This document shows positions 24,964-33,919 of a stretch of DNA of 64,000 nucleotides, piece by piece. The position numbers were made by a program, and so were the translations under genes. The notes below the pieces were generated by a model that made no database searches, was not told where the DNA came from, and was given only the letters and a program-made list of their open reading frames with translations. Position 1 is the first letter of the stretch. Each line of letters opens with the position of its first letter. Source of the stretch: Clostridiales bacterium. Its GTDB lineage: Bacteria; Bacillota; Clostridia; Oscillospirales; Oscillospiraceae. The stretch lies in assembly GCA_004555205.1 (NCBI GenBank), contig SFIY01000001.1, forward strand, positions 1-64,000, in the 5' to 3' direction.

Positions 24964-25647
24964 ATGGTAACTGCGTTTATCCGCACCATTATCCTCTATC
25001 TTGTCTTAATCATCGGTTTGCGTCTGACCGGCAAGCGGCAAATCGGCGAGCTGGAGCCCATCGAATTGGTACTGACCTTGCTTCTGTCCGATCTGGCCTC
25101 CGTCCCCATGCAGGATTTCGGCATCCCTCTGCTCAACGGCCTGGTGCCGATCCTGACACTGCTGTCACTGTCCACCCTGTTCAGCTATTTCAGCCTGCGC
25201 AGCGTGCGATTCCGCTCACTGGTCTGCGGTGAGCCGGCCATCATCATCCGTGACGGCAAGCTGCTGCAAAATGTCATGCGTCATAACCGTCTGACACTGG
25301 ACGAACTGCTGGAAGAGCTGCGCGGTCAGGGCATCTGCGATATAGACGATGTGAAATACGCCATTCTGGAAACCAGCGGTCAGCTATCCGTTCTCCTGCG
25401 CTCTGACTGTCAGCCCATCACGGCACGACAGTTGGGAAAGCAAGTAAAAGACGATGTATTCCTGCCCACCATCCTCATCAACGACGGCCGATTGATGCGC
25501 AGTAATCTCCGACAGCGCGGACTGGACGAGAGCTGGCTGCAGGAAGAATTGCACAGGCAGCATCTCACCGACACAAGTGAGGTCTTCCTGCTCTCCATCG
25601 ACCCTGCCGGCCATGTCATATGCCTTCCAAAGGAGAACAGCCAATGA
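24964..25647 (+). CDS. DUF421 (YetF-like) membrane protein
   Basis: 227 residues. Three N-terminal helices include the family segment RLTGKRQIGELEPIELVLTLLLSDLASVPMQD. A cytoplasmic part follows with ERGEPAI-type sequence (CGEPAIIIRDGKLLQNVM) and LDELLEELRGQGICDIDDVKYAILETSGQLSVL. The role of the family is not settled; some members are tied to spore or membrane functions. Its stop overlaps the start of the next gene by four bases (ATGA), so they form one operon. The divergent neighbour is glmS. Confidence 0.9.
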   Translation: MVTAFIRTIILYLVLIIGLRLTGKRQIGELEPIELVLTLLLSDLASVPMQDFGIPLLNGLVPILTLLSLSTLFSYFSLRSVRFRSLVCGEPAIIIRDGKLLQNVMRHNRLTLDELLEELRGQGICDIDDVKYAILETSGQLSVLLRSDCQPITARQLGKQVKDDVFLPTILINDGRLMRSNLRQRGLDESWLQEELHRQHLTDTSEVFLLSIDPAGHVICLPKENSQ

Positions 25648-26024
25648 AAGTGCTTCGTATTCCCTGCTTTATCCTGCTGCTGCTGTTGGTGTTTTCCCTC
25701 TGTAACAGCAACGCTGTATCCTCGCGCTGCCGCGACTGGACATCGCAGATCGACGCCATCGACCAAAATGCCGATGCACAGCACTGGTCTGCCGCCGCTG
25801 ACGGTCTGGAAACTCTATATCGGGATTGGACCGACTGCCAGACATGGTTTCATGTGGTCATCGAACACAAGGAAATCGATACCGCCGAGGCCCTGCTGCA
25901 GCGCTGCCGCGTACTGTGCCAGGAAGAGGATGATGTGGAGTTTCGCGCCTCACTGTCCGATCTGCGCGCCCAGCTCATGCTTCTGGATGAAATGGAGCGA
26001 GTCAGTATCAAAAATATCCTGTAA
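25644..26024 (+). CDS. DUF4363 family protein
   Basis: 126 residues. One N-terminal hydrophobic segment (IPCFILLLLLVFSLC) anchors or exports the protein, and an amphipathic helical remainder follows with paired helices and WTDCQTWFHVVIEHKEIDTAEALLQR. DUF4363 genes typically follow DUF421 genes in Clostridia; the overlap ATGA with the upstream stop shows translational coupling. Function unknown. Confidence 0.8.
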   Translation: MKVLRIPCFILLLLLVFSLCNSNAVSSRCRDWTSQIDAIDQNADAQHWSAAADGLETLYRDWTDCQTWFHVVIEHKEIDTAEALLQRCRVLCQEEDDVEFRASLSDLRAQLMLLDEMERVSIKNIL

Positions 26025-26480
26025 TCACTTCTCGCTCAGCAGCTTATTCAGCTCGCTCATAAAGGTGTTGATGTCCTTGAACTGACGGTAGACAGAGGCA
26101 AAACGCACATAGGATACTTCGTCGGCATTCTTCAGCTTCTCCATCACCTTCTCACCGATGATCTCCGTGCTGACCTCCCGCTCCAGAGAATTTTGGATCT
26201 CCTGCTCGATCTCCTTTGCCATGCGTTCCATGTCCGCCACAGGCACGGGGCGCTTCTCACAGGAGCGCTGGATCCCGCGCAGGATCTTGTTGCGGTCAAA
26301 GCTCTGTCGGCTGCCGTCTTTTTTGATGACGACCATGGGCAGACTCTCCACCGTTTCATAGGTGGTAAACCGCTTTTCGCAGGAAAGACACTCACGGCGA
26401 CGGCGAATGCTGCTGCCCTCGTCTGCAGGGCGGGAATCGACCACTTTACTCTCTTTATAGCCGCAATAGGGACATCTCAT
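26025..26480 (-). CDS. nrdR: Transcriptional repressor NrdR
   Basis: 151 residues from ATG 26480, preceded by GGAGGGTACAGAG; the longer frame lacks a site. The zinc ribbon is CPYC (3-6) and CLSC, followed by the family sequence EKRFTTYETVE, and the ATP-cone spans about 45-135 (VVIKKDGSRQSFDRNKILRGI). NrdR senses dATP/ATP and represses ribonucleotide reductase genes. No nrd genes are in the window. Confidence 0.95.
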   Translation of the reverse strand: MRCPYCGYKESKVVDSRPADEGSSIRRRRECLSCEKRFTTYETVESLPMVVIKKDGSRQSFDRNKILRGIQRSCEKRPVPVADMERMAKEIEQEIQNSLEREVSTEIIGEKVMEKLKNADEVSYVRFASVYRQFKDINTFMSELNKLLSEK

Positions 26481-26576
26481 CTCTGTACCCTCCGTTTTCT
26501 TCAGCGTCTGAAACGCCAGTGTAGGTATCATTATAGCACAATCCCACAAGATATGGTAGTCAAATTTTATATTTTT

Positions 26577-27065
26577 TTATTTTTCTGTCATTATCGGTCT
26601 CCAGGCCTCATCAAACCGAAAGACGGCCCACCGTTTTCCCGCCATCCGGCATATTTTTGCAAAACAGAACAGCGGCAGCAGCGGAAAAGTGTCTCCCTCC
26701 TCATAGGGCATCGCCAATTCGTATTGCCTGCCGTTTTTACGGCAGCGCGCATTTGGCGGCAATTGCCAGTCGGGAAATTCTCCGTCTTTAACGCATCGCC
26801 AATCCGGCGCGGTCTGTGACAAGTGCTCTATCCGCCCGCAAACCGGGCGTCCGATGGTACGCGTCATATGCGGCGAAAAACGGCGCCGCAAGCGGCCGTT
26901 TTCCATGATGCCCAGCAGCAGCTCTCCCTGTTCTCCTTCTACCCATGCCCGGTATATACCTGCCTCGTTTCCCGATACTTCAAAGCAGGTGTCCTCACCT
27001 ACGCTGCTTACATGCAGCAAGCCGCTCTGCTTTCCCTCCCAATAGATCGGATAGTCCAAGGCCAT
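26577..27065 (-). CDS. Conserved hypothetical protein
   Basis: 162 residues; not recognised. It is rich in aromatic and charged residues with beta-type patterns (LDYPIYWEGKQSGLLHVSS, CFEVSGNEAGIYRAWVEGEQGELLLG) and a FPLLPLFCFAKICRM segment. There is no signal peptide or membrane helix. A GGAGGCATGG-type ribosome site precedes the start. The terminator of the mazF-type gene separates it from that gene, so it has its own promoter. Confidence 0.6.
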   Translation of the reverse strand: MALDYPIYWEGKQSGLLHVSSVGEDTCFEVSGNEAGIYRAWVEGEQGELLLGIMENGRLRRRFSPHMTRTIGRPVCGRIEHLSQTAPDWRCVKDGEFPDWQLPPNARCRKNGRQYELAMPYEEGDTFPLLPLFCFAKICRMAGKRWAVFRFDEAWRPIMTEK

Positions 27066-27079
27066 GCCTCCTTATCAAA

Positions 27080-27113
27080 AAATTGCCTGTGCATTTCTAT
27101 GCACAGGCAATTT
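27080..27113. terminator. Terminator downstream of the mazF-type gene
   Basis: AAATTGCCTGTGCAT/ATGCACAGGCAATTT hairpin with a four-base loop. Confidence 0.85.
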
Positions 27114-27166
27114 CCGTTATGCCACACACGCTGCGCCGAAAGGTATGTAGCCCTTCGACCAAGCGG

Positions 27167-27541
27167 CTATATCAGCCGGTTGCGCGGCAGGCCAAAGCTT
27201 ACCGCAATGGCAGCATCCACTTTTTCCATGACTTCACTGTCTACGCGTCCCATACGCTCCCGCAAACGCCGTTTATCCAGCGTGCGGATCTGCTCCAACA
27301 GAACCACCGATTCTTTCGGCAGACCATAACTCTGGGCTGCCAGCTCGATATGTGTGGGAAGCTTTGCCTTTCCCAATTGCGAGGTGATCGCCGCTGCGAT
27401 CACTGTGGGACTGTGCTTATTGCCGGTATCGTTCTGCACGATCAGCACCGGACGCACACCGCCTTGCTCACTGCCCACCACCGGACTGAGGTCAGCATAG
27501 TAAATTTCACCGCGTTTTACGTTCGTATCCACAAAGTTCAC
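27167..27541 (-). CDS. MazF/NdoA-type mRNA endoribonuclease
   Basis: 124 residues. The PemK/MazF fold is shown by VKRGEIYYADLSPVVGSEQGGVRPVLIVQND and SPTVIAAAITSQLGKAKLPTHIEL, ending VDAAIAVSFGL. Such enzymes cut single-stranded mRNA at short motifs. No mazE-type antitoxin or alr gene is adjacent, although in many Clostridia the order is alr, antitoxin, toxin. The antitoxin may lie elsewhere in the genome. The upstream neighbour is a GerS-like lipoprotein. Confidence 0.92.
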   Translation of the reverse strand: MNFVDTNVKRGEIYYADLSPVVGSEQGGVRPVLIVQNDTGNKHSPTVIAAAITSQLGKAKLPTHIELAAQSYGLPKESVVLLEQIRTLDKRRLRERMGRVDSEVMEKVDAAIAVSFGLPRNRLI

Positions 27542-27683
27542 ACTCCGAGCGGAAGAAGTACCTGCATTGCATCAGGTCACTTTCATTCTCCCACGCAGCC
27601 GTGGAATTTATACTTCCCAACGGGAAAAATCTCTTCCCGTTTATCTCCGCCCCTTTTCAATATATGTGAATACCGCCAAAAGG

Positions 27684-28247
27684 TCACTTGCTTTCAAAGG
27701 CAAGCATACGCGCTGTCAGGATCACGCGGTCATTCTGCGAAAATTCCGCATAAATCGGCAAATGATTGCCGTCAAACCAAACGGTACACAAAACCTTCTC
27801 TCCGCTGCCGGCTGTGGTGTCAAAGGCCGCGCGCAGACACTCGGTATCCTCCAGGATTTCTGTGCCCCACTCTGTCACATATCCGTCCGTAGCCGCGTAC
27901 AGCAGATACGGCAGACAGTTGGCCGGACAAATATCTGCCGGTTCACCTGCCGAGAGGATCGTGCCATCATATGTAACCGTCAGTCTATCGCCGGACACGG
28001 TAGCCGAAATGCCCTTTACCTCCTCCGGCGCCGTAATGCTGGTGGTTGCACCCTGCTCCTTGTCGTAGCTGCACGCCACAGTAAAGACGCGGTTTTCCGA
28101 TGCCGAATGACACACCACTTCTGCACTCAACTGCGCGCTTGTAATCATTCGATACTGCTGCTGCAGGTCCGCCATACGCGTATCCTCATGACAGCCGCAC
28201 AGCAGAAGCAGCAGCATGATCGTGCCAAGTAATCCTAATTTTTTCAC
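27684..28247 (-). CDS. LolA-fold lipoprotein, GerS-like
   Basis: 187 residues with a lipobox (MLLLLLCGCHEDT). The body has beta-strand patterns typical of LolA-like folds: VACSYDKEQGATTSITAPEEVKGI, VTYDGTILSAG, VLCTVWFDGNHLPIYAEFSQND. The start is GTG with GGAGGGACTACC. In Clostridioides difficile, gerS, needed for cortex modification and germination, sits beside alr and the mazEF pair; here the gene lies between nnrD and a mazF-type gene, which supports the same family. The role in spores is inferred. Confidence 0.65.
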   Translation of the reverse strand: MKKLGLLGTIMLLLLLCGCHEDTRMADLQQQYRMITSAQLSAEVVCHSASENRVFTVACSYDKEQGATTSITAPEEVKGISATVSGDRLTVTYDGTILSAGEPADICPANCLPYLLYAATDGYVTEWGTEILEDTECLRAAFDTTAGSGEKVLCTVWFDGNHLPIYAEFSQNDRVILTARMLAFESK

Positions 28248-28294
28248 GGTAGTCCCTCCGTATCGTCAGTTTCGGAAGGCTCTCCGTATCCCAT

Positions 28295-29155
28295 TTATTT
28301 ATCTGATAGATTTTTCATTGCATACGGAATCTGTTCCAAAAGATCGCCGGGTATCATGCCCCGCTCGCCCTTATCCGCCGCCGCCAGATCACCGGCGCGG
28401 CCGTGCAGCCATACGGCCGCGCAGCAGGCTTCAAACGGCGCCATTCCCTGTCCCAGCAGGGACAGCAGCATGCCCGACAGTATATCACCGCTGCCGCCCT
28501 TTGCCATACCGGCGTTGCCGGTGGTATTGACTGCCATGCGGCCGTCAGGTGCCGCCACGATCGTGCGATGTCCTTTGAGAACAAGATATGTGCCGTGCTG
28601 TAAAGCAAATTCCCTTGCTGCTCTCTCACGACCTAAGGACAGATCGCCGCCCACGCGGACAAACTCTCCCTCATGGGGCGTCAGCACCGTGACGCGATCG
28701 CGGCGGACAGACAGTGTATTTATATGATGCTGCAAGGCATTTATACCGTCAGCATCCAGGATCAGCGGTTTTTCCATATCCAATAATCGGCGCACCAGTT
28801 GGTCGCTTTCATCGCTGCGGCCCAGACCGCAGCCGATCAGCACGGCATCGCAGGAAGCTGTCCGCTCACGAATAGCGCCCTCGGCCAAGCGTGACAGCTT
28901 GCCGTCCCTGTCCGGCAGCGGAAACGGCATGGCTTCGTCAGATTTCACCGCCGTCACCTGCCAGACAGCAGCCGGTACGCCCAAATAGACCAGACCCGAT
29001 CCGGTACGCATGGCGGCACGGCCGGCAAATACAGGCGCGCCGGTATAGCCCACACTGCCGCACAGGCAGTATACCTTGCCGAATGTGCCCTTGTGTCCCC
29101 ACGGGTCACGCTTGGGAAGAAGCTCTTTTACCCAACCCGCTGTAATTTCCTTCAT
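28295..29155 (-). CDS. nnrD: ADP-dependent NAD(P)H-hydrate dehydratase
   Basis: 286 residues, only the dehydratase (carbohydrate-kinase-like) half. Motifs: KGTFGKVYCLCGSVGYTGAP, DAVLIGCGLG, LILDADGINAL, LTPHEGEF and NTTGNAGMAKGGSGDILSGML. It repairs hydrated NAD(P)H using ADP. The epimerase NnrE, fused to it in many bacteria, is absent here. Downstream come the GerS-like and mazF-type genes on the same strand. Confidence 0.93.
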   Translation of the reverse strand: MKEITAGWVKELLPKRDPWGHKGTFGKVYCLCGSVGYTGAPVFAGRAAMRTGSGLVYLGVPAAVWQVTAVKSDEAMPFPLPDRDGKLSRLAEGAIRERTASCDAVLIGCGLGRSDESDQLVRRLLDMEKPLILDADGINALQHHINTLSVRRDRVTVLTPHEGEFVRVGGDLSLGRERAAREFALQHGTYLVLKGHRTIVAAPDGRMAVNTTGNAGMAKGGSGDILSGMLLSLLGQGMAPFEACCAAVWLHGRAGDLAAADKGERGMIPGDLLEQIPYAMKNLSDK

Positions 29156-29299
29156 GCTATCGCCGCCTTTTCGGTCTTTTTTTCACAGTATAGCACATGT
29201 ATCATGTATGAATCGAGTGCTTTTTATCGAAAAAATGAAAAATTTTACTTGCAACTATTTGCCTGATGTGGTATAAATAGTAACAATCATTCAAAAGCT

Positions 29300-29535
29300 A
29301 TGAACGGGAAGTGCAGTGAGTTTTCACTTATCAGAGAGAGTCGGTCACCGGCTGCAAGCCGACTTGAAGTGTGTTGCTGTGTTCGCCCGGGAGCTGCCGC
29401 GAGGAAATGCGCGGACGGGTCATCCTCCGTTACAGGGAAACGAGTGCGCGGCGGATTTGCCGCGAATTTGGGTGGTACCACGGAAGAACTGTCAAGCCTT
29501 TCGTCCCTTGTTTTGGGATGAAGGGTCTTTTTTTA
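29300..29535 (+). promoter_or_regulatory. T-box leader for pheST
   Basis: Stem I begins AGAGAGTCGG; the specifier is TTC (Phe) at 29382-29384, ten bases before the end of GCCCGGGAGC. The T-box proper is AATTTGGGTGGTACCACGG (about 29465-29483). A competing terminator, CCTTTCGTCCC...GGGATGAAGGG and a T-run, ends at about 29535. Uncharged tRNA-Phe would allow read-through into pheS. Confidence 0.93.
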
Positions 29536-29590
29536 TTCCAAAACGAAAAGCCTATCTTGAAAATCCTATTCTGAATTGGAGGAACGGTAG

Positions 29591-30628
29591 ATGAAAGAAA
29601 AATTAGATGCTCTGCTCCTTGAGGGCAAGCAAAAAATCGAGTCCGCGAAGAACGAGACCGAGCTGCAGGATATCAAAGCCCTCCTGCTGGGTAAGCAGAG
29701 TCCCCTGACGGAAATGCTCAAGGAACTGCCCAAACTGGATGTGTCTGTGCGTCCGGAAATGGGCAAGGCTGTCAACCAGGTCAAGAGCCAGTTGACCGCC
29801 CTGATCGACGAGCGCCGCAACGAGCTGAAAATGAAAGCCTCCGAAGTGTCCGCCGACTTTGATATTTCCGTGCCGGGCATCCGTCCCCTCGGCGGCGGCC
29901 TGCACCCCATTACCCAGATGTGCTATGATCTGAACGACGCGTTCCGCTCCATGGGCTTTGAGGTCTTTGAGGAAGACGATATTACCAGCGAGCTGTACGG
30001 CTTTGACAAGCTGAACTTCCCTCCCGATCATCCTGCCCGCGAGAGCATGGACACCTATTGGATTGAAGGCCACGAGGAGGGCCGCGGCGGCGACCGCCTG
30101 TGCCTGCGTCCCCACCTGACCGGCGGCTCCGTCCGCTATCTGCAGACCCACAAGGCGCCCTACCGCTTCGTCTACCCCGGCCATGTGTACCGCAATGAAA
30201 CCACCGACGCCCGTCACGAGCGTGCCTTCTTCCAGTATGAGGCGCTGATCGTGGATAAGGACTTCACCTTCGCTTCCGGCAAGGTCATGATCAAGAGCAT
30301 CCTGAGCAAGGTCTTCGGCCGCGATGTGCCGGTGCGTATGCGTGCCGGCTTCTTCCCCTTCGTTGAGCCGGGCTTTGAAATCGACATGGGCTGCCTGGTC
30401 TGCGGCGGCAAGGGCTGCAGCGTCTGCAAGAATGTGGGCTGGATCGAAGTCATGCCCGGCGGTACGCCTCATCCCAATGTACTGCGTGCCGCAGGTCTGG
30501 ACCCCGATGAATACACCGGCTTCTATGTCAACATCGGTCTTGACCGTCTGGTCATGATGCGCTACGGCGTGGACGATGTCCGCCTGTTCCACAGCGCTGA
30601 CCTGCGTTTCCTCAATCAGTTCCGTTAA
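29591..30628 (+). CDS. pheS: Phenylalanine--tRNA ligase alpha subunit
   Basis: 345 residues. A coiled N-terminal arm is followed by the class II catalytic core: HPITQMCYDLNDAFRSMGFEVFEEDD, LRPHLTGGSVRYLQTHKAPYRFVYPGHVYRNE and FVEPGFEIDMGCLVC, with GLDRLVMMRYGV at the end. An extra Cys-rich turn (CLVCGGKGCSVCKNVGW) may bind zinc. It acts with PheT as an alpha2beta2 enzyme. GGAGGAACGGTAG precedes the start, and pheT follows after 14 bases. Confidence 0.97.
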   Translation: MKEKLDALLLEGKQKIESAKNETELQDIKALLLGKQSPLTEMLKELPKLDVSVRPEMGKAVNQVKSQLTALIDERRNELKMKASEVSADFDISVPGIRPLGGGLHPITQMCYDLNDAFRSMGFEVFEEDDITSELYGFDKLNFPPDHPARESMDTYWIEGHEEGRGGDRLCLRPHLTGGSVRYLQTHKAPYRFVYPGHVYRNETTDARHERAFFQYEALIVDKDFTFASGKVMIKSILSKVFGRDVPVRMRAGFFPFVEPGFEIDMGCLVCGGKGCSVCKNVGWIEVMPGGTPHPNVLRAAGLDPDEYTGFYVNIGLDRLVMMRYGVDDVRLFHSADLRFLNQFR

Positions 30629-30642
30629 GGGAGGTACTACAC

Positions 30643-33090
30643 ATGAAATTATCACTTTCTTGGATAAAAGATTATATTGATATGCCGGCGGATATGGACC
30701 TGAAGCAGTTGGCTTACGATCTGACCATGTCCACCGTGGAAGTGGAAGATGCCACGGACCTTTCCAAGCAGTTTGACAACATGGTGGTGGGTATCATCCG
30801 GTCCATTGAGCAGCACCCCAATGCCGACAAGCTGCGTGTCTGCAAGACCGACATCGGCGGCGGCGACATCCGCGACATCGTCTGCGGCGGCACCAATCTG
30901 TACGAGGGACAGCGTGTGGCGGTGGCTCTGCCCGGCTCTTTCTGCCGCTGGCACGGCGAGGGCGAGCCGGTGATGATCAAGCAGAGCAAGCTGCGCGGTG
31001 TGGAAAGCTACGGCATGATCTGCGCTTCCTCTGAGATCGGCCTGTTCGACCTGTTTCCCTTTGAGGAGGGAGAGGCTACGATCCTTGATTTGAGCGACTT
31101 CGATGTACCTGCCGGTACACCTCTTGCCGAGGCGCTGGATCTGGACGATATTATTCTGGAAATCGACAACAAGTCCATGACCAACCGCCCCGATCTGTGG
31201 GGTCACTACGGTATCGCACGCGAGATCGCCGCACTCTACGATCTGCCCTTGAAGGAGTTCCGACCCTTTGTCACCGATGCACCCCTCACCGAGCATGTCA
31301 AGGTGACGATTGACGACACCGAGTCCTGTCCCCGCTTCATCTGCGCCCAGATGGAGGGTCTGCACGTCAAGCCCTCTCCCTTCAAGATGCAAAGCCGTAT
31401 CTGGCGCGTGGGCATGCGTCCCATCAATGCACTGGTAGACATTACCAACTATGTCATGCTGGCAACCGGTCAGCCCTGCCACGCTTACGATTCGGACAAC
31501 ATTACCGGCCACATCACCGTGCGCCATGCCGCCGAAAACGAGAAGCTGCTGCTGCTCAACGACAAAGAGCTGGCTCTGCATCCTACCGATCTGGTGATTG
31601 CCGATGATGAGGGCGCTGTGGGTCTGGCCGGTATCATGGGCGGCGCGAAGGATTCCATTCTGCCCAAGACCCAGTCGGTGCTGCTGGAGATTGCCAACTT
31701 CAACGCCAAGGTTATCCGCAAAACCGCGCTGCGCTACGATAACCGCACCGAGGCTTCCTCCCGCTACGAAAAGGCCATCGATCCGGAACGCTGCGCCCAG
31801 GCAATGAGCCTGGCCATGGAACTGTTTGCCCAGCTCTATCCCGAGATGAAGGTCACCGGCTTCATGGACAACTATCCCAACAAGCTGCAGCGCGCCGAAA
31901 TCGATGTGGAGCTGAGCTGGCTGGAGCGCCGTCTGGGCAAGCGCATCGCCAACGAGGACATTGCCAAAAAAATGGGCGAAATGGGTTACGAAATCAGCTT
32001 CAACGGCGATACAATGCATGTAACGGCTCCCACCTGGCGTTCCACCGGTGACATCTCCATCAAGGCCGATATCATGGAGGAAGTCGCCCGCATGTACGGC
32101 TATGAGAATTTCGATGCCGCTCCCATCACCACCTCTTTCGAGGGCGCCATCAACCAGCTTGACAAGGATCTGTCCCGCCGCATCAAGGAATATCTGGCCA
32201 TTCGCTGCGGTATGCAGGAGATCTTTACCTATCCCTGGATGGACGAAACCTTTGTCCATGCCATCCTGCAGGATACCGACGGTATTCTGACGCTGGCCAC
32301 GCCTCCGTCTCCGTCCGAAAAGTATATCCGCTCCTCCCTGCTGCCCAACCTGTGCAAGGCCGTGGCGAAGAATGAGCGTTACTACTCCGAGTTCTCCCTC
32401 TTTGAAAACGCTCAGGTCTTCAGGGATGCCGACTACACCGCCCCCTATGATGAGCGCGAGTTGCTGCCCTCTCAGCGCCGTCACATCGCCGGTGCCTTCA
32501 CGGACAGCGCCAAGGATATTACCCCGCTGTTCCGCAAGGCGAAGGGCGTCATTGAGAACATGGCACGCTATACCCACATGGAGGCACTGCATCTGCGGCA
32601 GGCGGAAAAGCCGGTGTGGGCGGACAATGTGGTCTGGCTGAACATCTTCCTGGGTAAGGAAAAAATCGGCAATCTGGCTCTGCTGAACAAGAAAGCCTCC
32701 ATGGCCTGCGGCATCAAGAATCTGAATGTGATGCTCTTCGAGCTGGATATGGATGCGCTCAAGCCCTACCGTTCCCGTACCAACAGCTTCGAGCATCTGC
32801 CCGAATACCCCATGACCGATTACGATGTATCCATGCTGTTTGAGGACAGCGTGAAGTGGGAGGATATTTCCCGCACCGTCCTCGGCGGCCACGACAAGCT
32901 GCTCCACGGCGCCTCCTTCGTGGATGAATACCGCGGCAAGCAGATCCCTGCCGGCATGAAGTCCGTCACCATGCGTTTGTCCATCGGCTCTATGGAAAAG
33001 ACGCTGACCTCCGGTGAGATCGAGGATTGCGCCAATGCCGCGCTGAAGCGTTTGAGCAAGCGTTTCGGTGCCGCACTGCGTACCAGGTAA
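30643..33090 (+). CDS. pheT: Phenylalanine--tRNA ligase beta subunit
   Basis: 815 residues. The order is an N-terminal tRNA-binding OB domain (VVGIIRSIEQHPNADKLRVCKTD), B3/B4 editing region (CRPICHAYDSDN-type sequence: GQPCHAYDSD, VGLAGIMGGAKD), B5 domain, catalytic-like core and the C-terminal anticodon-binding ferredoxin-like domain (YPMTDYDVSMLFEDS). It pairs with PheS. It shares the T-box-controlled transcript. Confidence 0.96.
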   Translation: MKLSLSWIKDYIDMPADMDLKQLAYDLTMSTVEVEDATDLSKQFDNMVVGIIRSIEQHPNADKLRVCKTDIGGGDIRDIVCGGTNLYEGQRVAVALPGSFCRWHGEGEPVMIKQSKLRGVESYGMICASSEIGLFDLFPFEEGEATILDLSDFDVPAGTPLAEALDLDDIILEIDNKSMTNRPDLWGHYGIAREIAALYDLPLKEFRPFVTDAPLTEHVKVTIDDTESCPRFICAQMEGLHVKPSPFKMQSRIWRVGMRPINALVDITNYVMLATGQPCHAYDSDNITGHITVRHAAENEKLLLLNDKELALHPTDLVIADDEGAVGLAGIMGGAKDSILPKTQSVLLEIANFNAKVIRKTALRYDNRTEASSRYEKAIDPERCAQAMSLAMELFAQLYPEMKVTGFMDNYPNKLQRAEIDVELSWLERRLGKRIANEDIAKKMGEMGYEISFNGDTMHVTAPTWRSTGDISIKADIMEEVARMYGYENFDAAPITTSFEGAINQLDKDLSRRIKEYLAIRCGMQEIFTYPWMDETFVHAILQDTDGILTLATPPSPSEKYIRSSLLPNLCKAVAKNERYYSEFSLFENAQVFRDADYTAPYDERELLPSQRRHIAGAFTDSAKDITPLFRKAKGVIENMARYTHMEALHLRQAEKPVWADNVVWLNIFLGKEKIGNLALLNKKASMACGIKNLNVMLFELDMDALKPYRSRTNSFEHLPEYPMTDYDVSMLFEDSVKWEDISRTVLGGHDKLLHGASFVDEYRGKQIPAGMKSVTMRLSIGSMEKTLTSGEIEDCANAALKRLSKRFGAALRTR

Positions 33091-33105
33091 GCAGTTATTT
33101 TCCTC

Positions 33106-33134
33106 TTTACACAGCCGAAAAAACAGGGTATAAT
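33106..33134 (+). promoter_or_regulatory. Promoter of ireB
   Basis: TTTACA (33106-33111), 17 bp, TATAAT (33129-33134), followed by GAAAGGTGGTG before the GTG start. Confidence 0.75.
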
Positions 33135-33165
33135 ATAGGCAATATAACAGAAAGGTGGTGCCCGC

Positions 33166-33411
33166 GTGGACGAATATACCAGAAAATTCAACACGGCAGA
33201 GGAAAAGGATGAACAGATTCACCATATTCTTACCTCGGTTTATGAGGCGCTGCGTGAAAAAGGGTATGATCCCATTAACCAGATTGTCGGCTATATTCTC
33301 TCGGAGGACCCCACCTATATCACCAACCACAATCATGCCCGCACCCTGATCTGCAAGATCGACCGCGACGAGCTGCTTCAGGTGTTGGTAAAGAATTATC
33401 TGGAACTGTGA
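33166..33411 (+). CDS. ireB: IreB family regulatory phosphoprotein
   Basis: 81 residues starting with GTG. The protein opens MDEYTRKFNTAEEKDEQIHHIL and contains LREKGYDPINQIVGYILSEDPTYITNHNHAR, the UPF0297/IreB signature. In Enterococcus it is phosphorylated by the IreK serine/threonine kinase and limits cephalosporin resistance. The usual partners ruvX and the YrzB-like gene do not follow; it is alone, with its own promoter and terminator. Confidence 0.93.
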   Translation: MDEYTRKFNTAEEKDEQIHHILTSVYEALREKGYDPINQIVGYILSEDPTYITNHNHARTLICKIDRDELLQVLVKNYLEL

Positions 33412-33430
33412 TCTGTTCCCTGCTTACGAC

Positions 33431-33463
33431 AAAGGAACCGCGATAATACGCGGTTCCTTTTTT
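33431..33463 (+). terminator. Terminator of ireB
   Basis: AAAGGAACCGCG-ATAATA-CGCGGTTCCTTTTTT. Confidence 0.9.
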
Positions 33464-33586
33464 CTGTCTTGCCATTGTTTTTGGATTGTTCACATATTTT
33501 AACGGCCATCGAATTGACAGAATTGCCGCTTTGTGTTACAATTTGGTTACAATTTTGTGTGAATCAATGATAAAGGAGTTTATATT

Positions 33587-33883
33587 ATGGCAGAAACGAA
33601 AAAGGCCGAAGGTCTTGTTTATAAAAATCATCCCCTGCGCCGCATCGACAATCTGATCTATTACGGCAGCATGGCGGATAAATACATTATCATGTTCCAG
33701 ATCCTGGAAACCAAGAAGGAGAAGGATATGGACGTGGCAAGCCGCGTCAGCGTGCAGCTTCAGTTGACCGATCCTGATCTGAAGTCCCGTGACCGTGTGG
33801 TTAAGAAAACCGAGAAAGACAGTCTTTACGCTGCCATGGATGTGGGCGCTATCTGGCTTGAGCGCGCCTTGGCAGGCAAGTAA
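33587..33883 (+). CDS. Conserved hypothetical protein
   Basis: 98 residues, no membrane segment or signal. It has a patterned sequence (LVYKNHPLRRIDNLIYYGSMADKYIIMFQILETKK, VSVQLQLTDPDLKSRDRVVKK) suggesting a compact alpha/beta fold. GATAAAGGAG lies before the start. I do not recognise it. The next gene, the SH3b-NlpC/P60 hydrolase, starts 36 bases later on the same strand. Confidence 0.65.
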   Translation: MAETKKAEGLVYKNHPLRRIDNLIYYGSMADKYIIMFQILETKKEKDMDVASRVSVQLQLTDPDLKSRDRVVKKTEKDSLYAAMDVGAIWLERALAGK

Positions 33884-33919
33884 TCCGCTTTCTGCAAAAG
33901 ACAAAAAGGAGTTCCTTTT

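Noticed and set aside
30652..33336. 894-residue open frame on the minus strand
   Set aside because: Antisense of pheT; no motif or ribosome site.
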